From Hygrocybe punicea (taxonomy: Eukaryota; Basidiomycota; Agaricomycetes; Agaricales; Hygrophoraceae), in NCBI GenBank assembly GCA_963556145.1, contig OY744461.1, forward strand, positions 4,588,001-4,652,000: 64,000 nt of DNA, read 5' to 3'. Under the pieces are notes generated by a model. The model ran no database searches. It worked only from the letters and a program-made list of their open reading frames with translations, and had not been told where the DNA came from. The position numbers and the translations under genes are program-made. This document shows positions 1 to 9,900 of this stretch, one piece after another; the first letter of the stretch is position 1; each line of letters opens with the position of its first letter.

Positions 1-240
1 AGATGACTTATATCTGGGTGAATCAGAGAAAATCAGAGTAAATAAAAGCAGAAAAACCAGGCTTTCAGAGCACTCTGTACAGCTCAAACGCTGCTCAAAA
101 GCTGCTCTAAAGTGCTCTAAAGTGCTCTCAGAGCAGAGAGCCTCAAGTAGGTTGCTCTCAGAACCACTCAGAGTGCTCTGGCAGCTTTGGTGCTTTCCTC
201 ACTCTGAGTGGCTCTGAGACTCTCTCAGAGTGCCTCAGAG
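1..240. repeat. Degenerate GCTCTGAGAG-type repeat tract
   Basis: Short words such as AGTGCTCT, CTCAGAG and GCTCTCAGAG recur many times on both strands, giving a degenerate tract. No coding feature is visible. It lies just downstream of the minus-strand gene at 243-1116 and could be its 3' flank. Confidence 0.6.
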
Positions 241-242
241 CA

Positions 243-1116
243 TTAGTGTTTTTCCTGATGAACAGGTGCTCGCTTCGCGACCTTTTTGTTGAAAACTTTA
301 TCATATGTGGATGCATCATTGCTGTCATCAGAGACCTCAATATACTCCCCCTCATCATCATCATCGTCATCGTTGGGGCCCCATGTACAGAACTTTTCAT
401 CCATGAGATCGTAGATCACATGTGCACGATCTACATATGCAGGGCAGTCAGCATGTCCTGTGGGCTTCAGCCTGTGAACAATCTCCTTGAATTTGTGCTC
501 AAGGGAGTCTGCATTACGCTCCGGCCGGTTATTCAATTGTGCCCATTCCTTGTACTGCACAGCAACAGCATTCCAAGTCATCGCCCCAGTCAGTAATTCT
601 TCCTCCAAGATATCCATAAATGCTTTGATATCCTCATTTGAGTAGTTGGAGGAACCATGACTACGACTGCCATGACTGCCACAGGCTTTCTTCGCAGGGG
701 GGGAGGCTGTGAGGTTTGCCACAGCAGCCTGCCGTATGAGGCCACAGGTCTTAATTGGTGCATTGGGGACTTGCTTCGCTTTGCCTTTCCCACCAGCAAT
801 GACATGCCAAGCACCTGCAACTTTGGCAACAGGTTGGGTGCTTTTCCTTCGAAGAGAGACCGGGACATTTTCACCAATAGTGGCATCCGAAAGGGGGGGT
901 GGACGAAGTGTCAGGTAATGCAGAAATGGGAGGTGCGGGGACAGGAGGTGTGGGGACAGGAGGCCCAGGGAGAATCTGCTGTGGGCGTGGGTAATGAGGG
1001 GGGTTGGCGTGAAGAGTCAGCAGCTGTGGATTGCGATCAGCGTCATCATACCTGACACATAAATACCACTTACGAAGTGGTACTCTTGTTCCTTTAACCC
1101 AGTGCTTGAACGGCAC
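243..1116 (-). CDS. DUF6818-like (Myb/SANT-like) protein, possibly frameshifted
   Basis: The clearest part is the frame from 722 down to 243. It begins MANLTASPPAKKACG and carries a helical segment (SNYSNEDIKAFMDILEEEL) with a conserved-looking Trp (TWNAVA), then KPTG and a run of Asp. This order of short basic leader, NYS(N/D)EDI helix, KFK.IV...KPTG and acidic tail is what I know from DUF6818 proteins that are abundant in Agaricomycetes and are often linked to mobile DNA. A Pro-rich upstream segment lies in other frames (886-590 and 1116-871). The frame change falls near a run of seven G on the plus strand (about 696-704), so either an intron or a homopolymer frameshift separates them. Function is unknown; a DNA-binding role is inferred from the Myb-like pattern only. 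Confidence 0.55.
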
Positions 1117-2627
1117 ACATCACAGGGATGGGGTAAGTTGAACTGGAGGTAGAAATATTAGCTACGTGCAAATGAATAAGATTATGTAGCAAAGACTTAC
1201 AGTGGGCAGTAACCTGGGGGACATAGGAGCCCAGGCTGAATTGGACCCAACCCAGTGGAAAGTGTTGCCAGTGCTATCAGTAAAGTACTGGGGAATGAAC
1301 GCCTTGAGATGGAGAATCCATAGAGTGAGTAGTGTGTATGACAGTGAGAGTGAGTGGGAGAGTGAGAGTGAGCAAGTGAGAGAGTGAGAGAGTGAGAGAG
1401 AGTGAGAGCAACAGAGTGGTAGGGTGCAAGAGAGAGAGTGTGTGAGAGCATGTGTGCTGGCTGGGGGGTGTGTATCTTCATCCTTTTTATACATGCTGGG
1501 GGCACTAATAACGGCGGTGTGATATATCAGAGCACTCATATACTTAAGTGGTTACGCGGCGTACTGGTGAGTCAAGGTCGGGAGCTTGAGCAGGATACCT
1601 TCAATGATGAGCAGAAAGCCCTACACGCAGGTATACCAAATTTGGACATATCTGAGCTTCAAATTGCCTCATGGAGCTTAAAATCAGGTTTAGAATGGTC
1701 TTTTGTTCCAGAATAAGGTTTGAAACCAGACTTCCGATCACTCAAAGACCCTTGATGCCCCAGCACATTGGCTTGGCACCTCGGCTTATAGGTTTATGTT
1801 TAAAATTTACGTTTAGAAATATGAATCTGTGCAGCGGATTTGCTTCCATGGGTGGCACAAATTCGATCCCAGACAAATGCTGAGCTGGGGATATGACAAA
1901 TTGGCAGATCATCCCTCCGTTCACAGGCATGGCTCAGGCCTGGGCCTCAGTCAGTAATTAGCCCTTTGCTCAGTTCATTCTGGGCCTTCCCTAATGACAG
2001 TCGAGTGATATGAACCAGGAGCTGATCTGTTCTTGACTCAGCACTGGATCAGGCCTCAGGATTTGGCCTTGGAACTCACTGGAGTGTTAAATCTGAGTTT
2101 CTGAGCCCCTGCTGCCTTAACTGAGTCTTTCTAGCTCTTATAAGCAGATATAAACATCTGTTTATCATTAGTTCTCTAAGGCTCTTCACAAGCTTAAGTC
2201 TAAATGAGGTAGGAGTGTGACAAAAGATATGGTCTCTGAGCAAGTGACAGGTGTGACACAGAGTCAGCGCTCTGTGTCCTCGCTGTCATTGTCGTTGTGG
2301 CTTGTATTCTTCACCGTCCCACCACTCTCCTCCTTGCCTTGCCTCTTCTTGTTACCTCAGTGCTACCAACTGCTGCCCGGGCAAGTGTGCTTCTCCCTGT
2401 GATCTGGACCATGTGAGGTGCCCATCCCACCCTTGCTGCTCACACCAGTTCCTTCCCACAGACCAGAATCACTCTTTCCAGGGCTGGGAAGCCTCTTGGT
2501 GTTCACCCAACCCCTCTCTTCATTCTCCTCTCCCTTCCTGCTTCTCTGATCCCTACAAAAGTAGTGATCCTATCTTGTGCTTCCCTCTCCCTTCTGCAAT
2601 CTGAGTTCACTGTAATGTAATCTTAAA
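1117..2627. other. No gene recognised; contains a GAGT/GAGA simple repeat
   Basis: Positions 1338-1440 form a purine-rich simple repeat of GAGTGAGA-type words. The remaining open frames are short, lack recognisable motifs and look like chance frames. I see no RNA gene or mobile-element terminus in this stretch. Confidence 0.5.
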
Positions 2628-3435
2628 TAGTGCATGACAGGGGTACCTGATACCCTCGGGGGTAAAAAGTATGGGTACAGCATGGGGACAGGTACAAGTA
2701 CAGGGTCCCTGACCCGTGATACCCATGCCGTACCCATGGGGGTATGTGCCTGTGCCCTTGAAACATTTTTTTGGGCCCAAAAACAGTGGTTTTTTCCATT
2801 TTTTGATGGTTTTTAATGAATATCTCAACACTCAGGCTTGCTAAAATCATAAGTAAAATTCAGAGCACTCCAAAGAACATTTCTAACAACTTTTCAGTTC
2901 ACATCAGAACCAACTGAGAGGTATCTGAGTCACTAAAAATCAGAAACATGCCAAAAATCATGAAAAAAGGTATTTTATTTAGTGCATGACAGGAAACTGG
3001 ATACTTCTGGTGGTTTAAGCAATGGTATTGCATTGGTAAGGTATTAATAAAGGGTTGATAACACACTACACCCATTCCCAGTAACATCATACAATATATT
3101 TTCCTCAAAAACAACCTATTTTGGCTGATTTTGGTGGTATTTGGTGGTTTTTGATGAATAACATGAGAACAAGGCCTCATAAAATTACCAAAATATTCCA
3201 GAGCTTCTCAGGAGAGTTCTCTACAACTCTCTCCTTTATATCAAAGCGATCTGACATGTACAAGATTTAATCAAAATTGGATAATCAGCAAAAATGACCA
3301 AAGATCAAGGGTATACCCTTACCCCTGCATACCCCTGCAGATACCCGTACCCCTGGGCCATGGGTACGTACCCGTGATGGGTACAGGTATGGGTACAGCC
3401 CCAGAAGGTCATGGGTGTACCCCTGTCATGCACTA
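2628..3435. mobile_element. hAT-type non-autonomous element (MITE-like)
   Basis: The ends are a perfect 19-bp inverted repeat, TAGTGCATGACAGGGGTAC at 2628-2646 and its complement at 3417-3435. They are flanked by ATCTTAAA (2620-2627) and ATCTCAAA (3436-3443), an 8-bp target duplication with one mismatch. TAGNG termini and an 8-bp duplication are the hallmarks of the hAT superfamily. The subterminal zones are packed with GGGTAC/GTACCC words on both strands, as expected for transposase binding sites. The first part of the terminus recurs internally at 2979, and the block 2761-2850 has a diverged direct copy at about 3105-3190, so the element may be composite. No transposase frame is present. 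Confidence 0.85.
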
Positions 3436-4102
3436 ATCTCAAAGACTAAAAGCCTATGTCATATATCTAATATGAAGCATGTTCTGTTGTTACTTGGCGA
3501 AATTCTTGAAGTCTTTCCTTTGGTGTTGTTTGTTGCTTACTGCGGCAAAATTCCATATCTTTACTTTGGTCTTGTTTGTCTACAGTTCAACTTCTCTCCA
3601 CCACCTCGACATCAATACCACCTCATCATCCCCTCACCCACCTCTACTCCTCTCAGCACAACAACTACTGCTACTACAATGACAACAACAGTAACAACAA
3701 CAATGACAGCAATAATCACAACTACAAAGCACGACAAATGATGGCCATCACAACAAACAGCAATGCAGATGACGACAAATACTGATGCAGCAGCATGGCA
3801 ATAGTGACAGCAGTGACAAGGCAGCAGTGGTTGGTAGCTGTAAGTAGTGGTGGCAGCAGCAGCAGCACGATGGCAGTAACAAAATAATATGTATCCCATT
3901 TATCCATAATATGGAAAATAAATAAATATAAATGTAATATAAATTGAAACTTAAGGGCCAGTGAGCCAGTCGACCAGTACTGAACCAGGGGTGGAGGCTC
4001 AGTACTGATTTATCATAACGTCCATAGTATTAGATCAGTACTCCCATGTGACTGTGTCATGGAACCGAACTAAATCCTGGTTTCAGCACTGAGCTTGTTT
4101 AG
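3436..4102. other. No gene; trinucleotide-rich tract
   Basis: Positions about 3595-3870 are rich in ACA/CAA/CAG-type trinucleotides, which create short open frames of His/Thr or Val/Ile on each strand. These are composition artefacts. The rest of the interval shows no recognisable feature. Confidence 0.5.
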
Positions 4103-4890
4103 GCATGTAATTTATGGCACTTGCAGCTGTTTTTTTTTCAATTAGGAAATTTTGACTTAGTGGAATTTCAAGTGCTGAATCTTGTATCTCATGAAATACT
4201 GCATGGATTGAGATGGTTATAGAGGGAAAGTTGTATTATTAAGGGCTACAAACTGCTATAATTAGATTTGGAAAATCTTTCATATATGGTGAACTAAAAG
4301 GTAAACTAGTATTTTTTGACACCTAAAATGGTATTATCAAATTATGCTGTCAGATGAAGTCCTGTGAAGAAGATTGTAGGGAGAAACTTGTTTAGTTTTT
4401 GAAGGGCTGGAAGTACATATACTGTGTTTTCCTTATTTTTTGTTTTTTGGGCCAACATTTGCAATTCATGAAATACTTCAATCCTAATGCAGACAAACAT
4501 GGTACAAGCAATATTGTCTCAAAGGACAAACATTAGGGAAAACACGGTATATGTACTTCTAGCCCTTGAAAAACTAAACAAGTTTCTCCCTACAATCTTC
4601 TTCACAGGACTTCATCTGACAGCATAATTTGATAATACCATTTTGGGTGTCAAAAAACACTAGTTTACCTTTTAGTTCATCCACAACTCACCATATATGA
4701 AAGATTTTCCAAATCTAATTACAGCAGTTTGTAGCCCTGGAATAATAGTACAACTTTCCCTTTATAACCATCTCAATCCATGCGGTATTTCATGAGATAC
4801 AAGATGAAATTCCACTAAGTCAAATTTTCTCAATTGAAAAAAAAAAAAGCTGTGAGTGCCATGAATTACTAAAACGGCTGTAAATGTTTT
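4103..4890. mobile_element. Fold-back (long palindromic) element, copy 1
   Basis: Sequence at 4106-4400 is repeated in inverted order at about 4570-4870 (for example the blocks around AATTCCACTAAGTCAAATTT and GACTTAGTGGAATTTC), with a short unique centre. The same family is seen at 55678-56489, where its edges are clearer. No coding capacity. Edges of this copy are approximate because the outer left arm has diverged. Confidence 0.7.
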
Positions 4891-4900
4891 AGGTGTGGTT

Positions 4901-5132
4901 ACGTTGGGAATAGTGGCCGAGTCATGGAAAGGATTGGTAATCCACATCATGTAACCCCAGAACTCAAACACACCTGCCTGATGAATAATGCTCAGGTGCA
5001 GCAGTTATTCTACTTAGCACAAGAAACTTCTAGTAAAACTAGTAGTAGTATAAAAACCCTCTCAGAAGGCAAATATAATTCATTCCACATAAAATATCTT
5101 AGCAGTCAACAACCACTGCACCATATTTTACA
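4901..5132 (+). repeat. Solo LTR, copia-like family, copy A
   Basis: The segment is colinear with the better-bounded solo LTR at 47832-48069: a TTGGGAA start, GAATAATGCT, a TATA-like AGTATAAAA, then GGCAAATATAATTCATTCC and a terminal CA after an ATATTTTA block. A third copy of the LTR end, next to a copia gag relic, lies at about 56494-56540. I cannot see a clear target duplication here, and the left edge is approximate because a fold-back element abuts it. Confidence 0.6.
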
Positions 5133-5578
5133 ATAGCATATAATCATAGCAATAGGAGCAGAGAATACACAACCGACAAGGTCCAGGGTTAGGCCAGGGG
5201 TTGACATTCCAATCCTTTGCCCAGGGTTTGAAATGCCATGGGCCAACCTTTTCTGGCTTTTGCTGTCACAGCCTTTGTTCAGAATGCTGAGTCAATGTAG
5301 TCAAATGGTGTAACCAAGGCTAAAATAACAATTGCTTCAGTGGCTCATAACAATGATCAAAATAAATTGGCTCCTAGCAGAATCAAACTCACACTCCAGA
5401 AATAATTTTGAACACTAGTATGGTGCTCTAAACTGTTACACCACAATGACACATTAAGTGATGGGCAATGACCATCTATGTACCCACAGGTCCCATGTGG
5501 ACCTTATAATTTTTTGACCTGCAAAATATTAGCTTCATGACTGGTTCCCAAACTGTATTGAGTCCATTGTAATAAAAT
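5133..5578 (-). other. Unassigned stretch with tRNA-like (pol III) head at 5370-5451
   Basis: On the minus strand, starting at 5451, there is a match to the pol III A box (TGGTGTAACAG) seven bases in. A B-box-like AGTTTGATTC follows 43 bases later. This spacing resembles a tRNA-derived SINE head or a decayed tRNA. The acceptor and T stems do not pair, so it is not a functional tRNA. The rest of the interval holds no recognisable feature. Confidence 0.3.
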
Positions 5579-8051
5579 TGTTATGGATCGCTTCTGCAGC
5601 GGGCTCTGGCAACAATCAACTTAACTGGGAGGCAGTTTCCAGAGGAGAGAAGAGCAGTTTTCATTGTTGTTTACAGCTAAGACAACACTGCTAAGGTCTA
5701 ATGTCATTGCGAGCCGTGGGGGTTACCCAAAACAACACAGGATGCACAGTAGCATACCATGTCACACATTATCTTGAAAGTACTTGACAAGTATACTAAA
5801 TATCATTACCGTAACATTCAACATGGTATTGTAACAGTATTCAGACATAAACTACAATACTTGTGCTCAAATTCATCTGAAGATATGAAGGCAAATGAGA
5901 CTTATACCTTTTCAATAACATCAAGCCTTTTGTTTCACTACTTTTACTATATCTACAGCAAAGTACCGTATAGTTCGGATAGAATACTTGCAGCCTAAGA
6001 TGAATAAAAGTATTAAACTAGTAAGGAAGTTGTGCCACTTTCACTACTAGGATACCTTTTGAATCCTTTCAAGATACAGTGTGAAATAGTATAGTACTGT
6101 TGCCATATTGTAGATTCAAGATACTGTGTCAATACTTTTAAGATACTGTTTCAGTACTTTTATTATAATAAAAGTATCTTAAAAGTATTGACACAGTATC
6201 TTAAATCCACAATATGGCAACAGTACTATACTATTTCACACTGTATCTTGAAAGGATTCAAAAGGTATCCTAGTAGTGAAAGTGGCACAACTTCCTTACT
6301 AGTTTAATACTTTTATTCATCTTAGGCTGCAAGTATTATATCCGAACTATATGGTACTTTGCTGTAGATACAGTAAAAGTAGTGAAACAAAAGGCTTGAT
6401 GTTATTGAAAAGGTATAAGTCTCATTTGCCTTCATATCTTCAGATGAATTTGAGCACAAGTATTGTAGTTTATGTCTGAATACTGTTACAATACCATGTT
6501 GAATGTTATGGTAATGATATTTAGTATACTTGTCAAGTACTTTCAAGATACTGTGTGACATGGTATGCTACTGTGCACCCTGTGCAAGATGAGTCTGCCC
6601 CAGGAACCAGACTAAACATAAGGAAAAGAAAGAAGGAAAAGTTTGAACCAACAACAAGAACAGTAGATATAGTGACTGGTCTTGAGGGGAGGTAAATGGG
6701 AATACAACCATGAAGCTACAACATGTCCAACTACACCATGTGTTCACCATGAGGCACACATGAGGCATCCTCATGTTGATGTTCTCACGATCCAACTGGA
6801 GGCCCAGGTGTCATTGAGGATAGAAGAGGTCTGGACGACTCGGATGATTTGTCATTGGATCATGTGACATGCAGAATTGCCAATTCGGGGTCTACACCTG
6901 CTGTAACAGGCAAGTGCGTAGTTGGGCCAGTACATTGCATGGTTGGGTCAAAGAGGGGTACCGTCCAGTGTGGGATTGGTGAAGGGAGTGTCTTGAGGTA
7001 GTGTGGATATAGCGGCAAGGTTGGTATGAAACAAAACGAAGGAATGTATGGAGGAAAAACCAACTAGGACAGTGGGCTAGTTGAGGTCAGACATGTGAAT
7101 AGCATAAGCTGTACTGGATGACGATGTCTGTGTCAATGACGTATCGAGGGGCAATGTCTTGTCCTGTATGTGGAACAATGCGGTCCACCTGATGTCAGTA
7201 TTTGTCCAAGAAAGGGTATTGTTGTAAACAAGTGTGGGAGGTATCAAGGTTATGGATGGAAAAGGATAAATGAATGTGGGTCCAGGTTTCGAGTCATGGC
7301 ACAGGTGACAGGCTGTGGGAACAAGTCGTCAGGTACTGCATTGAAGTGATGACATGTGAACAATACACAATAGTGGTTGGTTCACTGTTTGGGAAGTCGT
7401 ATGGTCGGTGGTTGAAGTCCCAAAGAATGTGCTTCGGTGATGATCAGATTGGAAGGACCAGTGAAATGTCTTGTGATTGAGGATTGTTCAGGGCATGCAT
7501 GCAGGTGAAAAATGTCATTGGATGATCAGGGAGGATAATGGTAGGCATGGAATACAAAAGTGGACACCATATATCCAAGAATGGCAATTGTCAATTACGT
7601 GGTGAGATATTGTCGAGGTGAAAGTTGGACATATTGATGGCAGAAGGGTTTTGGTGCCGATGCCCAAGATAGATCATAACAAGGGAAAAACTGATAAGGA
7701 AAGTGATGGCATTGCTGCGAATGAATTAGCTGTGTTGGGAGTACAGCCATTGTGTATCAGTTTGTCGTGGGATGAAGTAAACAATATGTCAGGGCAAGGG
7801 AAAAGACAATGGCGATGATGTCCGTGGGCAAGAAGACTATTCGGGTACAGCAAGGTCATGTGGGATATGTCCATGGTCAGTCTGGATTGTTCTAGAAGAA
7901 AGGAAGAAAAGGGAACAAGAACAAGAATAAACAATGATGTCCAAAAGGAGACAAAGGCAAAGGGGAACAAAAAAGGAAGGTGTGGTAAAGCGGAATCGTC
8001 ATGGTGGGTAACAGAGTCGGAATCGGAGTTGCGGAGATGTAAAATGTAACA
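5579..8051 (-). mobile_element. 1.6-kb solo LTR, copy A, split by a palindrome
   Basis: This interval, minus the insert at 5736-6584, is colinear in inverted orientation with 51314-52949 and of almost the same length (about 1.62 kb). On its own strand it begins TGTTACATTTT at 8051 and ends TAACA at 5579, which fits an LTR of TG...CA type. The shared open frame at 7274-7480 (here on the plus strand, about 68 residues, WVQVSSHGTGDRLW...) is present in both copies but has no recognisable domain, so I treat it as a shadow. No flanking target duplication remains for this copy. Confidence 0.6.
5736..6584. mobile_element. 849-bp near-perfect palindromic element (CACTA-like ends)
   Basis: The two halves are near-identical inverted copies meeting at about 6160, so mirror-image open frames appear at 5759-5998 and 6322-6561. 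The ends read CACAGG(A)TGCACAGTAGC... and ...GCTACTGTGCACCCTGTG, flanked by CAA at 5733-5735 and 6585-6587. Comparison with the uninterrupted copy at 51314-52949 confirms this as an insertion. CACA(G) ends with a 3-bp duplication resemble EnSpm/CACTA elements; that assignment is an inference. There is no transposase. The transcript of either strand would fold into a hairpin of about 420 bp. Confidence 0.75.
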
Positions 8052-8143
8052 GAGAGGAGGTACACCTGCATGGAGGGATATGGCAAGATTTCAGGATGGG
8101 AAATGCAAGGCGGTCCCGGAGTGTGTGGGGCAGCACTTGTCCA

Positions 8144-8583
8144 TTAGACTTGGATAAAAATTATTTTTTGAACTCGATTAATATATGGAAGTTTCCTGGC
8201 CACTAGGATATTGTCCCTCTCAGCAAGGCTTGGTAGGAGCCTGGGGTTCAATGGTCTAATGTCATTACAAACCCTATTTTGCATTGCATAAAGTAGTGCA
8301 GTGCCAGCCAACCTGAGGGCTTCGATGTTAGAAAATAAAAGTTTGCATAATACCGCGAACTCAAAATGGAATTTTCTGTGCCCTTCCGTCCAATACAGCT
8401 GGATAGAGGACAGGTACCAGATGCGATGCAATTTGGATGCTTGCTGGCGGATCCACAATGGTGCTGACAGGAACTTCCTTCCTTTTTCCAAAGGAGAGTT
8501 TGCGTCTGGATTGAGAGGCAGTGTCGTCCTGGATAGATGTGGCAGCACACTTCATAGCCAACTTCCTTGCGTGATTTGGGCAT
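8144..8583 (-). pseudogene. Relic of Cys-rich gene family (paralogue of 58072-59903)
   Basis: The N-terminal frame starts MPKSRKEVGYEVCCHIYPG at 8583 and runs to the segment CIASGTCPLSSCIG. It matches, residue by residue in spacing, the start of the gene at 58072: C..H..PG..C, LLWKKEG.SC..H.GSA..HP.CI.SG.CP.S.C. After about residue 70 the coding pattern moves to another minus frame (EFAVLCKLLFSNIEALRLAG...), suggesting a frameshift or intron. It is cut off near 8150 where unrelated repeat DNA begins. The Cys/His pattern suggests a metal-binding N-terminus, but I do not recognise the family and assign no function. Confidence 0.5.
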
Positions 8584-8865
8584 ATTGAAAGTCTAACAGA
8601 TCAGATTACGTTAGTTTGTAAATTCAACGGGGTCCAAACTGGTACTGTGATATACCAGTATGTGTTCTATAACTTGGGATGTGTTGTGAGATGGTGAGTG
8701 TCAAGGAGAAGAAGAGTTAATCAATTTGGGATAATCCTTTTGACTATCAATGATATCGGATTCGTGTCAGGTGACAACGGCAACAATGATGCTCCCCCGG
8801 TTTGATTGGCAAGGTTTTCGTTGTGCACCCATATTTGTCTTTAGAATGAATAACAATATAACGAC
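8584..8865. other. No gene recognised
   Basis: AT-moderate sequence upstream of the relic at 8144-8583. It could hold the former promoter of that gene. I see no repeat or RNA feature. Confidence 0.4.
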
Positions 8866-9545
8866 CTGCCGAACACGTGTCGAACAGGCCGAACACTGTT
8901 CGGCAAGTGTTCGGTTAGTCATATGCATCTTGATGCGTTAATCAATGTCCGTATGGCTTGTCGAACACTTGTCGAACAGTGTTCGGCCTGTTCAACAAGT
9001 GTTCGACAAGCCATTGGTACGTTAATGTATATTACACTTAATTTATTAACAAAGCAATGGCTTGTTGAACACTTGTCGAACAGTGTTCGGCCTGTTCGAC
9101 AAGTGTTCGACAAGCCATTGCTACGTTAATATATATTACACATAATTCACTGACGTAGCATTGACTTGTCGAACACTTGTCGAACAGTGTTCGGCCTGTT
9201 CGACAAGTGTTCGACAAGCCGTATCTACGTTAATAAATATTCCACTTCATTTATTAACAAAGCAATGACTTGTCGAACGCTTGTCGAACAGTGTTCAGCC
9301 TGTTCGACAAGTGTTCGACAAGCCGTATCCACATGAATATATATTCATCTTAATTTATTAACCAAGCAATGACTTGTCGAACACTTGTCAAACAGTGTTT
9401 GGCCTGTTCGACATGTGTTCGACAAGCCGTATCTACGTTAATAAATATTCCACTTGATTTATTAACGTGGAAATGACTTGTTGAACACTTGTTGAACACT
9501 GTTCGGCCTGTTTGACAAGTGTTTGACAAGTGTTTGACAATTCAT
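8866..9545. repeat. Tandem array of palindromic (hairpin) units
   Basis: Six full units and one degenerate leading unit, with a period of about 104 bp, each contain a palindrome of about 52 bp. The core reads CTTGTCGAACACTTGTCGAA, then CAGTGTTCGGCCTG, then TTCGACAAGTGTTCGACAAG. Units start near 8957, 9060, 9165, 9268, 9371 and 9476. The spacers between palindromes are AT-rich and related to one another (ACGTTAATATATATTACAC-like), so the whole unit is duplicated rather than only the hairpin. Each unit can form a long hairpin or cruciform. The array lies about 350 bp upstream of the gene at 9901. Confidence 0.85.
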
Positions 9546-9900
9546 ATCTATGTTAATCATCATACCGTTATATATATTAGCATCAAGCTTGTTCGGCCTC
9601 TTCGCCGTGTCATAAGTTAAGAATATATATTTGTATAGCTACATGACAAATAGCACTTATCGACATTTTAAGGATGTATTACGGCAAAACTTGAGAATCA
9701 AGTACACCATGTTTGGTTGTATGTTATTTGTACACCGCGTGTCCGATCAATGTATGCAATGCCGAACATGTGTTGTTGACAGGTCATCTGACTTGGCCAG
9801 TTCCCTCATAGGCCAGGGCATCGACCCTGACATCCAACGTTTTCCGTTCCCCTCATTTCTACCCTCAGATGCCCACCAAAAAGGTTCCACTACATCTACC

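Noticed and set aside
3415..3907. Thr/His-rich or Val/Ile-rich small proteins
   Set aside because: Produced by ACA/CAA-type simple repeats.
5759..6561. Two similar 79-residue proteins on opposite strands
   Set aside because: They are mirror images produced by the palindromic element, with no motif.
7274..7480. Conserved 68-residue protein WVQVSSHGTGDRLW
   Set aside because: Shared with 51853-52104 because the whole 1.6-kb LTR-like repeat is shared; conservation is at DNA level and there is no known domain.
8866..9545. CRISPR-like array of palindromic repeats and spacers
   Set aside because: The repeats are long palindromes with spacers that are similar to one another, and the genome is eukaryotic. 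No cas gene is present. It is a tandem satellite-like array.
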